Source of the DNA: Rickettsiales bacterium
Lineage (GTDB): Bacteria > Pseudomonadota > Alphaproteobacteria > G027485855
DNA: 64,000 nucleotides
Assembly: GCA_027485855.1 (NCBI GenBank)
Contig: JAIXQD010000030.1
Coordinates: forward strand, 209,468 to 273,467
Reading direction: 5' to 3'
A model generated the notes under the pieces. That model worked only from the letters and a program-made list of their open reading frames with translations. It did no database searches and had not been told where the DNA came from. This document shows positions 1 through 8,228 of this stretch, in pieces. How positions within the stretch are numbered: the stretch's first letter is position 1; the number at the start of each line of letters is the position of its first letter. The position numbers and the translations under genes were made by a program.

Positions 1-911
1 TGCGTTTTAATAATGGCCACCAGTCGGGGTGCGGTCATAAATTTACGCAATTCGGGTGGTTGTGCGGCAAGATCGCGCAGCCCCTCAAACACCAGCGTGG
101 CATCGCGCCGTAAAATGCCCAGCCCCTTATTGGGCGTGATGGAGAGGCGCAATTCATGATCGCTGCCGGTGCGGGTGTAATCGCGATAGCCTAAAAAAGT
201 AAAATGGTCGGCCTCTAGCCAGCGCAAAAACTCTTGCACTTCGGTACATTCTTCAGCACTGGCGGCATTAGCGGGTAATTGCTGTATTTGCGTTATAGCT
301 TCTTGCACTTGCGTGCGCATATCGAGCCAGTCATCGGTGGCGGCAATCACATCGGCCAGCACGGCTTTCAGCGCGGTTTCAATTTGTTGTAATTGTGCGT
401 CATCGCGGCATTCATCAAAAGCAATTTGTATCAGCGACTCTGCCTGCCCGCCTTCGCTTTGCAGTGATAATAATTTGCCCTTGTCATCGCGCTTCATGCG
501 CAGCACCGGATGCAGCACCAAGCGCACCGTAAAGCCCAATTGGTTCAGTGCGGCTGTGACGGAATCCACCAAAAACGGGCGGTCTTGATTAACCAGCTCC
601 AGCACGGTGTGGCGTGCCTGCCAGCCATTTTTTATCATGGTAGGATTAAAAGCCCGTATCTTGCTTTGGCCGGCTTGGCGCTCGCGAGCAAAATCGAGCA
701 GCGAGAGCGCAGCGCCCGCCCAATCTTCGGGGCTGCCTTGGGCAAGGTCTTCAACGGCCACGGGCGAAAGCATATGGCGCATAAACTCTTCGGCCAGCTT
801 GTGCTGGGTTTTGGGGGCGAGCTTATAGAGCTCGGCGGTAATGGCCTCTAGGCGCATTTCCAGACTATCGGGCTTAGAAGAAGATGAGCTGCGTGCCATG
901 TGCTTAACCAT
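1..911 (-). CDS. NAD-specific glutamate dehydrogenase, large type (5' part, runs off left edge)
   Basis: Partial gene; about 300 N-terminal codons are inside the window and the reading frame stays open to base 1. Large (about 180 kDa) bacterial NAD-glutamate dehydrogenases oxidatively deaminate glutamate to 2-oxoglutarate. The visible part shows the family's N-terminal region: a Ser-rich start, a DRPFLVDSV segment about 95-105 residues in, the VLHPVLRMKRD stretch, and LEADHFTFLGYRDY near residue 235. The catalytic domain would lie outside the window. Two in-frame starts, 911 and 899, are possible and neither has a clear ribosome site; 911 is the outer one. It is divergent from the patatin gene, with about 200 bp between them. 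The identification rests on N-terminal motifs only, so the family call is good but not complete. Confidence 0.8.
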   Translation of the reverse strand, partial: MVKHMARSSSSSKPDSLEMRLEAITAELYKLAPKTQHKLAEEFMRHMLSPVAVEDLAQGSPEDWAGAALSLLDFARERQAGQSKIRAFNPTMIKNGWQARHTVLELVNQDRPFLVDSVTAALNQLGFTVRLVLHPVLRMKRDDKGKLLSLQSEGGQAESLIQIAFDECRDDAQLQQIETALKAVLADVIAATDDWLDMRTQVQEAITQIQQLPANAASAEECTEVQEFLRWLEADHFTFLGYRDYTRTGSDHELRLSITPNKGLGILRRDATLVFEGLRDLAAQPPELRKFMTAPRLVAIIKT

Positions 912-1115
912 TTGAATTTAGGGTTAAAAATGGGTGTTAAATATGGCCTTGAGACTAAGCGTATTTTTATGTCGCGTCTATGCACTTATCCGGCATTGCA
1001 AAAGCGGGCTTAACGGCAATAAAAATTGACGCGAAACCGAAATAATGCTGGCATTGCGGGCGGCTTTGCCAATATATTGTTGCCCATCAACAACCATTTT
1101 TAAGGCGAGACACTC

Positions 1116-2234
1116 ATGAGCCGTAAAACCACAGCTAAAAAGATTCCGTTGCGTTTGGCCCTGCAAGGCGGTGGTGCGCATGGGGCGTTTCAGTGGGGTT
1201 TTATCGAGCGTCTGCTAGAAGAAACCGACATTGAGATAGAGGCGGTGGCGGGCTCTTCGATTGGCTCAATTAACAGCACCTTGTTGGCCGCAGGTTTAAC
1301 GCAAGGCGGTGGTGGGCAGGCGGGCAAAGATAAAGCCAAAGAGATGCTGCGCATATTTTGGCAAAGCATGGGCCAGCCCGGCACGCATTTGGTGGGGCGC
1401 CTGCCTAAGCGCACGCAAAAAGCCGCAAGTTTAATGACCGCTTTTGTCAGTATGAGCATTCAAAACTGGGCGTCTATTTTGCTCACCCGCGAAAAAGCCT
1501 ATAAATTGCTGTATAAACGCAATGAAGACACCATGAATAAGCTGGTCGATTTTGAGGCGCTGCGCCAAAGCAAAATTGTTGAGCTTTATGTAACGGCGGT
1601 TGATGTTGAAACGGGTGCCGTTAAAGATTTTACCGGCGCCGAGCTTTCGCCCGATGCGGTGCAAGCCAGCTGTGCCGTGCCGGGCATATTTAAGCCGCCT
1701 GTTATTAATGGCCGCCAATATATCGATGGTGGCTTTGCTGCAAATCCGTCGCTTTATACTTTGGTGCCCAAAGATGGCCGTGATGCCGATATTTTGCTGG
1801 TGCAGCTCTCGCCACAAACAGGCGCGCAAACAACCGGCCCCGTATCTGAGGTGCGCCGCTCGGCTGAAATTGTCATGAATGCCTCTGCCATTGCTGAAGC
1901 CCGCGGCATTGAAATGGCTAACGCATATCGCCAGCAATTAGGGCAAAAGCCCATTCGTTTGCACATTCAACAAGCCGGTGACGCGTTGCGCAAATATACC
2001 GTGCTGACCATGCTTAACTTTGATGCCAGCATGATTGAGCAGCTTCACCAAGATGGCCGCAAAGAAGCCGAGAAATTTTTGGCCGCGCACAAAGCCGATT
2101 TGGGTCAGCGCAGCAGCTTTACCACCAGCCAGCTTGATGCTGCCCCGTCTTTATTGCCCACAGCTCCGCTTGTGCCAGCTTTGCCGGCGGCGCGTGCGGG
2201 TCGGGTGCGTGCGGCTAAAACTGGCCCGCGCTAA
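1116..2234 (+). CDS. Patatin-like phospholipase
   Basis: 372-residue Ser-Asp dyad lipid acyl hydrolase of the patatin family. The oxyanion-hole motif GGGAHGAF is at residues 18-25, the nucleophile elbow GSSIG at 46-50 (Ser48), and the catalytic Asp in IDGG at 203-206 (Asp204). No signal peptide is visible, so it is probably cytosolic or peripheral. Start 1116 has an AAGGCGAG ribosome site 6 bases upstream. The C-terminal 50 residues are Ala/Pro/Arg-rich. The stop codon lies in a 16-bp tandem duplication (2214-2245), and the 3' end overlaps the convergent pgeF stop by 4 bases. Substrate cannot be told from sequence; bacterial members are often called RssA-like or PHB-depolymerase-associated, and the nearby phasin makes a storage-granule role conceivable but unproven. 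Confidence 0.88.
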   Translation: MSRKTTAKKIPLRLALQGGGAHGAFQWGFIERLLEETDIEIEAVAGSSIGSINSTLLAAGLTQGGGGQAGKDKAKEMLRIFWQSMGQPGTHLVGRLPKRTQKAASLMTAFVSMSIQNWASILLTREKAYKLLYKRNEDTMNKLVDFEALRQSKIVELYVTAVDVETGAVKDFTGAELSPDAVQASCAVPGIFKPPVINGRQYIDGGFAANPSLYTLVPKDGRDADILLVQLSPQTGAQTTGPVSEVRRSAEIVMNASAIAEARGIEMANAYRQQLGQKPIRLHIQQAGDALRKYTVLTMLNFDASMIEQLHQDGRKEAEKFLAAHKADLGQRSSFTTSQLDAAPSLLPTAPLVPALPAARAGRVRAAKTGPR

Positions 2235-2245
2235 AACTGGCTTGC
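2214..2245. repeat. 16-bp tandem duplication across the patatin stop codon
   Basis: Two copies of a 16-bp unit beginning GCTAAAACTGGC, at 2214-2229 and 2230-2245. The second copy supplies the stop codon TAA (2232-2234) of the patatin gene, while the first copy is read through in frame as Ala-Lys-Thr-Gly. It is one of many short tandem duplications in this window that fall on a gene edge. Confidence 0.85.
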
Positions 2246-3019
2246 GCTTAGGCCAATAGCCGATAATTGTCTGCCATAATTGGCTTCGGCCTTATGGGTG
2301 CAGCGCCGATAGCTAAAAAATTGCTGCGGCTGGCTATAGGTATCTTGTCCTATATTGCTTACAGCCACACCGGCCGCTGTTAATTGCGCGACAATGTAAG
2401 CCGGTAAATCAAACTGCCAGTGGCCGTGCCGTGTGCCCCCGTGCTGTACGCCCGTGCTGAAGAATTGTTGGTGCTGCGGGGCTTGCGCCAAAAAGGGCAG
2501 CAAAAACGCATCGCTCACTTCATAGCTGGCCTGCGCAATGGTAGGGCCAAGGGCCGCGATAATGTTTGTTGCACCCAGCTTGCGCATTTCGGCAACGCAG
2601 TTAAGCAATACGCCATCAAGTGCGCCTTTCCAGCCGGCATGGGCGGCACCAATAATGGGCAAATGCTGGTCGGCAAATAAAACCGGCGCGCAATCGGCAG
2701 TAAGTATGCCCAATAAAATATGCGCTTGGTTCGTCACAAGGCCATCACCCACAACGCGGCCCGGGTTGCTGTTATCGGTGATAGAGATAATTTTATTGGT
2801 ATGTTCTTGCTTAAGCGTAAGCAGTGCTGGCGCAGCAAAGCCCAGGCTTTGCGCACAGCGTGCGCGGTTTTCAGCCACGGCCTTTGCATCATCATCGGTG
2901 CCAAGGCCACAATTCAGGCTGGTATAAACGCCGGAAGACACACCACCCTCGCGGCCAAAAAAACCATGGCGCACATGTTTGGGCATATTATCTGCGGTAA
3001 AGGGGTTGGGCCTTGTCAT
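2231..3019 (-). CDS. pgeF: Peptidoglycan editing factor PgeF / laccase-domain protein
   Basis: 262-residue YfiH/DUF152 family protein. Family members are purine nucleoside/peptidoglycan-related enzymes binding Zn or Cu through conserved His and Cys. Visible motifs: KQEHTNKI, TADCAPVLF (Cys and Asp), GAAHAGWKG (His) and the C-terminal FFSYRRC. The frame is open upstream of 3019, but ATG 3019 overlaps the TGA of the upstream methyltransferase as ATGA, and the extension upstream has no family similarity, so 3019 is the better start. It is the third gene of the lgt-midA-pgeF run, a common alphaproteobacterial order. The physiological reaction remains debated for the family; in E. coli it removes wrongly incorporated L-Ser from peptidoglycan precursors. 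Confidence 0.88.
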   Translation of the reverse strand: MTRPNPFTADNMPKHVRHGFFGREGGVSSGVYTSLNCGLGTDDDAKAVAENRARCAQSLGFAAPALLTLKQEHTNKIISITDNSNPGRVVGDGLVTNQAHILLGILTADCAPVLFADQHLPIIGAAHAGWKGALDGVLLNCVAEMRKLGATNIIAALGPTIAQASYEVSDAFLLPFLAQAPQHQQFFSTGVQHGGTRHGHWQFDLPAYIVAQLTAAGVAVSNIGQDTYSQPQQFFSYRRCTHKAEANYGRQLSAIGLSASQF

Positions 3020-4119
3020 GTAAAACCTGCGGGGGTTGGGGCCTGTGGCGCGGTGAGTGCCATGGCTTGAAAAATCAGCCCCATTTGTGCGGGGGCTAAT
3101 AATCGTTGCAGTGCGGCTAAAATCTGTGTGGCGTCTTGCGGGTAAAGTTGGCATAGCTGGTGGGCGCGTTGTTCAATGCCAAGGCGGCGCAGAAACACAC
3201 CTTGGGCAATGGGCTTGGTGCATGAGGCGCCAGCAGCAATAATAGTTTGGCTGAGCAGGCCAAAATCGACATGCGCGGTAAGGTCGGTCGCGCCAGGGTT
3301 AGCCAGCGGCGTTTGGCTTTGTTGCTGGCCAATGGCTTGCAGCGTATCGCCAAAAGCGGGGCCAAAATAGCCATAATCGATAATCAGGCCAGCGCCCCCT
3401 TGTGCGGCTATATGCTGCGCCAAAGTGTGAGCCATGGTTAGCGCGGTAGGATTATATTCAGCAATGGTATTAAGCGGTGCAGTGGGGGGTAAATGGGCTG
3501 GTAGCTGGGCTGTGGGCCTGCTGGTAAAATGCGCCTGCGGGCCTGATTGCACGCAGCGCTCTTGCCAGCCTTGCGCGGTAAAAATAAATTGCTGCACGGG
3601 CAGCGCATCAAAAAACTCATTGGCGATAAAAAATAATGGCAGCGGCGGCAACTGGTTGACCGCATCAATAAATATGGCGTTGCGGGGGGCGATGCTGTGT
3701 GCTTGCTCGGTGCGTCGCCGTGGGCTGTTTTCAAGCGCGTAAAGCTGCATCGCCTTGTTAAAATCGGCAAAGTTGCGGGTGGCATGCAGTGCGGCTTTCA
3801 GGAGATGCCCGCGCCCGCCACCGAGCTCACATAAAATAAAGGGCGTGGGTGCGCCCTGCTGTTGCCAGCTATGATAAAGCCATAGCCCCAGCATTTCGCC
3901 AAACATGGGGGTCAGCTCGGGGGCAGTAATAAAATCGCCCGCACGCCCAAAAACTATGTGCTCGGCATAATAATGTGCATTACACAGCGCCATATAGTCG
4001 GCCAGTGTTATGGGCGCTGTGGTGTTTGGCGCCATGGTGTCTGGTGCAACGGGCATTTTTAAGGTGAGGGGCTGCGACGTTGCCATAAATATAAACCCAG
4101 CAAAGCCATGGGCACGCAT
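3016..4119 (-). CDS. Class I SAM-dependent methyltransferase, MidA/NDUFAF7 family
   Basis: About 367-residue methyltransferase of the DUF185 family, the bacterial counterpart of mitochondrial NDUFAF7, which methylates an Arg of complex I subunit NDUFS2. Family signature AGDFITAPELTPMFGE is at about residues 60-75, and the SAM-binding glycine loop CELGGGRGHL is at about 97-106. Other supporting segments are FIANEFFDALPV and LIIDYGYFG. The start is unclear: 4119, 4086 (MATSQ) and 4056 are all in frame, and the first two overlap the end of lgt. It ends in an ATGA overlap with pgeF, so lgt, this gene and pgeF are almost certainly co-transcribed. A role in complex I assembly is inferred from the family. 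Confidence 0.85.
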   Translation of the reverse strand: MRAHGFAGFIFMATSQPLTLKMPVAPDTMAPNTTAPITLADYMALCNAHYYAEHIVFGRAGDFITAPELTPMFGEMLGLWLYHSWQQQGAPTPFILCELGGGRGHLLKAALHATRNFADFNKAMQLYALENSPRRRTEQAHSIAPRNAIFIDAVNQLPPLPLFFIANEFFDALPVQQFIFTAQGWQERCVQSGPQAHFTSRPTAQLPAHLPPTAPLNTIAEYNPTALTMAHTLAQHIAAQGGAGLIIDYGYFGPAFGDTLQAIGQQQSQTPLANPGATDLTAHVDFGLLSQTIIAAGASCTKPIAQGVFLRRLGIEQRAHQLCQLYPQDATQILAALQRLLAPAQMGLIFQAMALTAPQAPTPAGFT

Positions 4120-4850
4120 AAAATCTGCCCCATGGTGATGTGGCCCAAGATAAAACCTAATTGTGCATCAGGCTCGCGGAATGACTCGCCGATAGCACGC
4201 AAGGCCGCATAAAAAATTAAAAATATCGCCGATAAGCGCCCTGGTGTGGCCCATAGGTTTTTATTCCGAGCCAGCAGGTTTATGGCAAGCAACAATAATA
4301 AGCCTTCAAGACCGGCTTGATAAAGCTGGCTGGGGTGCCGTGCGCCCTCATGCCCTGGAAAGACCATGGCCCACGGCACATCGCTGACACGCCCCACCAG
4401 CTCGGCATTGATGAAATTGGCCAGGCGCCCCAAAAATATCCCAATGGGTGCCACCACTGCCACTAAGTCCGACAGGCCCAGCAATGATAATTTATGCCGC
4501 CGGCAAAAAATGGTACCGGCCAGAACCAGCCCCGCCAAACCCCCATGAAACGACATGCCACCATGCCAGATTTTTAAAATTTCTAACGGCTGCTGCCAGT
4601 AAAGCGCGGTTTGATAAAATAAGGCATAGCCAATGCGCCCGCCTAAAATAATGCCAATCACCGACCAACTGACAAAATCATCAAGCTGCTGTGCTGTGGG
4701 CTGATGCGGCAGGCGCAGGCGTGTGGCCCAATAGGTGGCAAGCCGCCAGCCGGCCAGCACGCCCACAACATAGGCCAGCGCGTACCAGCGAATGGCCAAG
4801 GGGCCAATTTCTAGTGCAATCGGGCTGATTTCAGGAAAAGCAAGTGCCAC
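4059..4850 (-). CDS. lgt: Prolipoprotein diacylglyceryl transferase
   Basis: 263-residue polytopic inner-membrane enzyme that transfers diacylglycerol from phosphatidylglycerol to the lipobox cysteine of prolipoproteins, the first step of lipoprotein maturation. The Lgt signature GRLANFINAELVGR is present, together with the HGGMSFHGGL segment and about seven hydrophobic segments. Length is normal for the family. It is the first gene of the lgt-midA-pgeF operon and diverges from ubiK. Several lipoproteins elsewhere in the window (around 14.9, 53.4 and 54.8 kb) would be its substrates. Confidence 0.95.
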   Translation of the reverse strand: MALAFPEISPIALEIGPLAIRWYALAYVVGVLAGWRLATYWATRLRLPHQPTAQQLDDFVSWSVIGIILGGRIGYALFYQTALYWQQPLEILKIWHGGMSFHGGLAGLVLAGTIFCRRHKLSLLGLSDLVAVVAPIGIFLGRLANFINAELVGRVSDVPWAMVFPGHEGARHPSQLYQAGLEGLLLLLAINLLARNKNLWATPGRLSAIFLIFYAALRAIGESFREPDAQLGFILGHITMGQILCVPMALLGLYLWQRRSPSP

Positions 4851-4920
4851 AGCTTAAGGCCTTTATATTTGTATCAAGACTGTTATATAAAGAGCTGTCG
4901 TTTGCCGCAAGGAGATATCA

Positions 4921-5349
4921 ATGGCTCGCCCTCGTTCTGCATCTAAAGCCAATAATCAAAATCAGCGACATGACCATGAGCAGGGGGCCGATGATAACAG
5001 CAGCGCGCATTTTGCCGGCAATATCAAAGCCAGTATTATGGCCGAATTAGCCAAGTTGGCCGGCGGCGCTTTTAGCGTTGCGGTTGGCTTGCGCGATGAG
5101 TTTCGTGAGCGCGGGCAGGCACATGCCGCCAATGTGGCACAAGATTTAGACTTAGTCAGCCGTGACGAGTTTGAAGTGCTTAAACAAATGCTGGTTAAGG
5201 CAAGGCTGGTGCAAGATGAGCTGTTGCAGCGCGTTAAAGCACTCGAGCAAGGGCAGCACGCTGATAGCGCGTCCAAAGCAGCTGCCAAAAAGCCAGCTAA
5301 AAAGCTTGCTATAAAACCGGCGCAAAAGACTCGTAAAAAAGCAAAATAG
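4921..5349 (+). CDS. ubiK: UbiK-type accessory factor for ubiquinone biosynthesis
   Basis: 142-residue protein of the YqiC/BMFP family. Members are small coiled-coil trimers with membrane-fusogenic activity that assist the ubiquinone biosynthesis metabolon. The family core runs from about residue 35 to 110: an amphipathic helix followed by the C-terminal coiled coil VSRDEFEVLKQMLVKAR, the most conserved part. The tail from about 112 is Lys/Ala-rich (AAAKKPAKKLAIKPAQK) and the N-terminus carries a polar His/Gln/Asn-rich extension. Start 4921 has a strong AAGGAGAT site. It diverges from lgt. Confidence 0.85.
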   Translation: MARPRSASKANNQNQRHDHEQGADDNSSAHFAGNIKASIMAELAKLAGGAFSVAVGLRDEFRERGQAHAANVAQDLDLVSRDEFEVLKQMLVKARLVQDELLQRVKALEQGQHADSASKAAAKKPAKKLAIKPAQKTRKKAK

Positions 5350-5387
5350 CGTCTAGCCAGCGTCGGCAAATTCGCCCATCATGGGGC

Positions 5388-5942
5388 ATGTCTGTTGCCC
5401 GCCTGCATTCCACCCCTCATGCCGATCCGCTTAGCTTGGCGCGCGAGCTTGCGCAGTTTCAAGGCTGGCATTGCCGCACGCTCGATGAAATGCTTTGTCT
5501 CACCATTCCGGGCAGGTTCGGTGAGTATGAGGCGCAAATCGCCTGGCACGATGAGCCCGAGGCGCTACAATTTCTGTTTCGTTTTGCTGCGCCCTTGCAA
5601 GATGTTGCCGGCGATGCCGTCAAGGCCATGTTGGCCGCGCTTAATCCGCGTTTGTTTCTGGGGCACTTTGAATGCAGCGAAAAATTTCTTGAAGATGAGA
5701 GCGCCAGTGAAGGCACCAGTGAAAGCACCAGTGAGAACACAAGCGAGCCTGAAATTTTTTACCGCTACACATGGCTGTTGCGCCTCACCGATTTAGATTT
5801 AGCGCAACTTGAGGCGGCCATGTTGTTAGCGCTTGATGAGATAGAGCGTTTTATCCCGGCTTTTCAGTTATGCGCTTATGGCATTACGCCCTCAAGCGAG
5901 GCTTTGTCGGCCTGTTTACTTGAACCTGAAGGGCAGGCATGA
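5388..5942 (+). CDS. YbjN domain-containing protein
   Basis: 184-residue protein of the YbjN family, a type III secretion-chaperone-like fold of unknown biochemical role linked in enterobacteria to stress and motility. Recognisable parts are the FQGWHCRTLDEMLCLTIPG region near the N-terminus and the C-terminal LRLTDLDLAQLEAAMLLALDEIERFIPAF. A Ser/Thr/Glu-rich insert at about residues 105-120 is encoded by four 12-bp tandem units and is probably a surface loop. It ends in an ATGA overlap with proC, an association seen in many alphaproteobacteria. Confidence 0.8.
   Translation: MSVARLHSTPHADPLSLARELAQFQGWHCRTLDEMLCLTIPGRFGEYEAQIAWHDEPEALQFLFRFAAPLQDVAGDAVKAMLAALNPRLFLGHFECSEKFLEDESASEGTSESTSENTSEPEIFYRYTWLLRLTDLDLAQLEAAMLLALDEIERFIPAFQLCAYGITPSSEALSACLLEPEGQA
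5701..5748. repeat. Four 12-bp tandem units inside the YbjN gene
   Basis: Imperfect 12-bp units of the form GCACCAGTGAAA, repeated four times in frame and encoding a Ser-Glu-(Gly/Ser/Asn)-Thr pattern. The unit length is a multiple of three, so copy-number change would lengthen or shorten the loop without a frameshift. Confidence 0.85.
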
Positions 5943-6769
5943 GCAAGGCGCCGCTTACTTCGCCCGCTCATATTTTGCTGCTCGGTTTTGGTAAAATGGG
6001 CGCAGCTTTGTGGCGCGGTTGGCAAACAGCTTTGCCCCACACGGTTTTTACTATTATCGAGCCCGAGGCCGCGCTGCATTTGCCGCAGCAAGCCCGCACT
6101 GAGTTTTTTGTATCTTTGCAACATATGCCACCAGCTGCCAAGCCCGCGATTGATGTAGTGCTGTTGGCGGTCAAGCCGCAAAGCCTGCCGCAGATTTTGC
6201 CGCAGCTTGCTTCTTTTGTAGGGCAAAGCTTATTTGTCAGCATTGCTGCGGGGCGCAGCTTAAGTTTTATAGAGCAGGGCTTGGGCAGTGGTAATGCCGC
6301 AATTGTGCGCACCATGCCTAATTTGCCTTTGGCCGTGGGCGCGGGCGCGGTGGTGGCGGTGGCAAATCAGCAGGTCAGCGAATTACAAAAACAGCAGGCC
6401 GAGGCACTGTTTGCGCCATTAGGTTTATTTGCCTATACCGACAATGAGGCGCTTTTAGATGCAGTGACAGCGCTGTCGGGCAGTGGCCCTGCCTATGTTT
6501 TTTTGTTGGTTGAGGCCATGCGTGATGCGGGCATAAAATTGGGCCTGCCGGCTGATTTAGCGGCAAATTTGGCCACAGCCACACTGATGGGCAGTGCAAA
6601 AATGCTGGCCGAGAGCGCAACCCTGCCCGAAGATTTGCGCGCGGCAGTGACCAGCCCTGCCGGCACCACGGCGGCAGCGCTGGCACAGCTGATGCCGGCC
6701 TTGCCCGATTTATTGTTTAAGGCCATGCAAGCCGCACAACAGCGCGCCATCGAGCTGGCCGAAGGCTAG
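5939..6769 (+). CDS. proC: Pyrroline-5-carboxylate reductase
   Basis: 276-residue enzyme that reduces 1-pyrroline-5-carboxylate to L-proline with NAD(P)H, the last step of proline synthesis. The Rossmann motif LLGFGKMG is at about residues 14-21. The C-terminal ProC signature is complete: ALSGSGPAYVFLLVEAM, then AGIKLGLP, and AVTSPAGTTAAAL. Length is typical. It is translationally coupled to the YbjN gene by ATGA. Confidence 0.95.
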   Translation: MSKAPLTSPAHILLLGFGKMGAALWRGWQTALPHTVFTIIEPEAALHLPQQARTEFFVSLQHMPPAAKPAIDVVLLAVKPQSLPQILPQLASFVGQSLFVSIAAGRSLSFIEQGLGSGNAAIVRTMPNLPLAVGAGAVVAVANQQVSELQKQQAEALFAPLGLFAYTDNEALLDAVTALSGSGPAYVFLLVEAMRDAGIKLGLPADLAANLATATLMGSAKMLAESATLPEDLRAAVTSPAGTTAAALAQLMPALPDLLFKAMQAAQQRAIELAEG

Positions 6770-6804
6770 GGCTATTTTAAAGGCCGCTTTGCATTATCAA
6801 TTTT

Positions 6805-7386
6805 ATGCCCTATATAAAAACCATGAAAAAATCCACACCCAAAAACACCACAACTCATAAAATAGATGATGCGCAGCTGGTAAAAGCCGCTTTGGTTTTG
6901 CTACAGCAAAGCCCGCAGGCGCTGCGTTGGACGGCGCTGGCACGCGCCTTGCGTATTACGCTTGCACAGCTACGCATGCTTGTGGCCGATGAAGGGCAGT
7001 TGCTGCAAAAAATATTAGCGCAATTTGACCAAGCCATGCTGCAAGCCAATTTAGATGGCGCCAGCAAGCGCGAAAAATTATTTGAATTGCTCATGGCACG
7101 GGCTGACGCCATGCAGCCGCACAAGCTGGCCTTGCGGCATATGTGGCGGCGCTTGCGCCCGCAAACGGCCCCTGCCTTGGTTATTAGTTTTAGCCGCACA
7201 TTAGAGTGGCTGGGTGCGGCAAGCGGGCTTGATAACCGGCCATTGCCGCAGCATTTGGCGCTGGCCTATGTGTATGGGCGTATGCTGAAAGCCTTTTGGG
7301 TGGATGAGGGGGCCGATATGGCTAAGACCATGGCCGCACTTGATAAATCGCTTGAGCAAATCGAAAGTTGGGGCCTGCTTCGTTAA
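6805..7386 (+). CDS. COQ9-like / TetR-fold protein
   Basis: 193-residue protein whose C-terminal third (YGRMLKAFWVDEGADMAKTMAALDKSLEQIE) matches the COQ9 C-terminal helix pattern, which in mitochondria binds lipid and presents ubiquinone intermediates to COQ7. The N-terminal half looks like the TetR-type three-helix bundle shared by COQ9 proteins. The start is 6805 or the internal Met at 6823; neither has a strong ribosome site. A link to ubiquinone synthesis fits the presence of ubiK 1.5 kb upstream but is inferred. A TetR-family regulator is the alternative; the helix-turn-helix glycine pattern is not convincing. Confidence 0.65.
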   Translation: MPYIKTMKKSTPKNTTTHKIDDAQLVKAALVLLQQSPQALRWTALARALRITLAQLRMLVADEGQLLQKILAQFDQAMLQANLDGASKREKLFELLMARADAMQPHKLALRHMWRRLRPQTAPALVISFSRTLEWLGAASGLDNRPLPQHLALAYVYGRMLKAFWVDEGADMAKTMAALDKSLEQIESWGLLR

Positions 7387-7557
7387 TGGGTTCGTTAACC
7401 AATCAACACCATTTTTGTGCAGCGCAATAATATTTTGCTGGTAGGCCCCGTCAATATCGGTTATATAAGCATCAACGCTGTTTGTGCAGCGCCATAAAAC
7501 AGAATAATTTCTAACCCCGCGCTTACGCTCTGGTGGGCGCATTTCAGGAGAGTCATC

Positions 7558-8043
7558 ATGACCAAAACAGCTACAGCACAAGATACGGGCTTTAACCCCA
7601 ATGTCGTCACCCCCAATTTCACCGCTTGGCAAGACAGCTTCAAAGGCTTTGATTTCAGCAAAATGATGGGCGAGATGCGTTTCCCCACCATGGACATCGA
7701 CGCCATCATGGTTGCCCAGCGCAAAAATATGGAAGCCCTCCAGCAAGCCAACCAATTGGCGCTAGAAGGCATTCAAGCCATTGCTAAGCGTCAGGCTGAA
7801 ATTGCCGCGCAAACCGTGCAAACGGCGGGCGGTCTTATCAACCAAATCGTCAGCGCTGCCACCCCAGAAGAAAAGTTTGCCAAGCAAACCGATATTCTGA
7901 AAGCGGCTTACGAGAAAATGCTGATCAACACCAAAGAACTTTCGGATCTGGCCAATAAGGCAGGCGCCGAAGCCGCTGGCGTTATCAATCATCGCTTTGT
8001 TGAAAGCCTTGACGAAGTGAAGGCTGTCGCCAAAAAGAAGTAA
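7558..8043 (+). CDS. Phasin family protein
   Basis: 161-residue phasin, a small amphipathic helical protein that coats polyhydroxyalkanoate granules. The central segment VAQRKNMEALQQANQLALEGIQAIAKRQAEI is the phasin core, followed by the long helical TPEEKFAKQTDILKAAYEKML region and a Lys-rich end. An AGGAGAG site precedes ATG 7558. It is monocistronic, with a strong intrinsic terminator 44 bases past the stop codon. No PHA synthase is visible here, so granule association is inferred from the family. Confidence 0.9.
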   Translation: MTKTATAQDTGFNPNVVTPNFTAWQDSFKGFDFSKMMGEMRFPTMDIDAIMVAQRKNMEALQQANQLALEGIQAIAKRQAEIAAQTVQTAGGLINQIVSAATPEEKFAKQTDILKAAYEKMLINTKELSDLANKAGAEAAGVINHRFVESLDEVKAVAKKK

Positions 8044-8087
8044 GCTAAAACACTTACTCTTTGCGTGATTTAATTGAGTAATTTAAG

Positions 8088-8119
8088 CCGCCAGAGCACA
8101 CCGCTCTGGCGGTTTTTTT
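8088..8119 (+). terminator. Rho-independent terminator of the phasin gene
   Basis: Perfect 10-bp stem (8088-8097 with 8103-8112, CCGCCAGAGC and its complement), 5-base loop, then seven T. Confidence 0.92.
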
Positions 8120-8228
8120 CTGTCAATTGGTGTGCTTAGCCGCCAATAGTTCGAAATTCGTTGTAAAACACTTCTAAGGCCGAAGCATGGTAAACAACAT
8201 CTTAACTGCGTCGGGCATAAGATGATGC

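Noticed and set aside
1431..1937. 168-codon open frame on the minus strand inside the patatin gene
   Set aside because: It lies fully antisense to a gene with clear catalytic motifs, and its sequence looks like antisense translation of that gene (His/Arg/Ala-rich, no family features).
5388..5942. Frameshifted or decayed gene because of the Ser/Thr/Glu insert
   Set aside because: The insert is built of in-frame 12-bp units and both halves of the YbjN family are kept in one frame.
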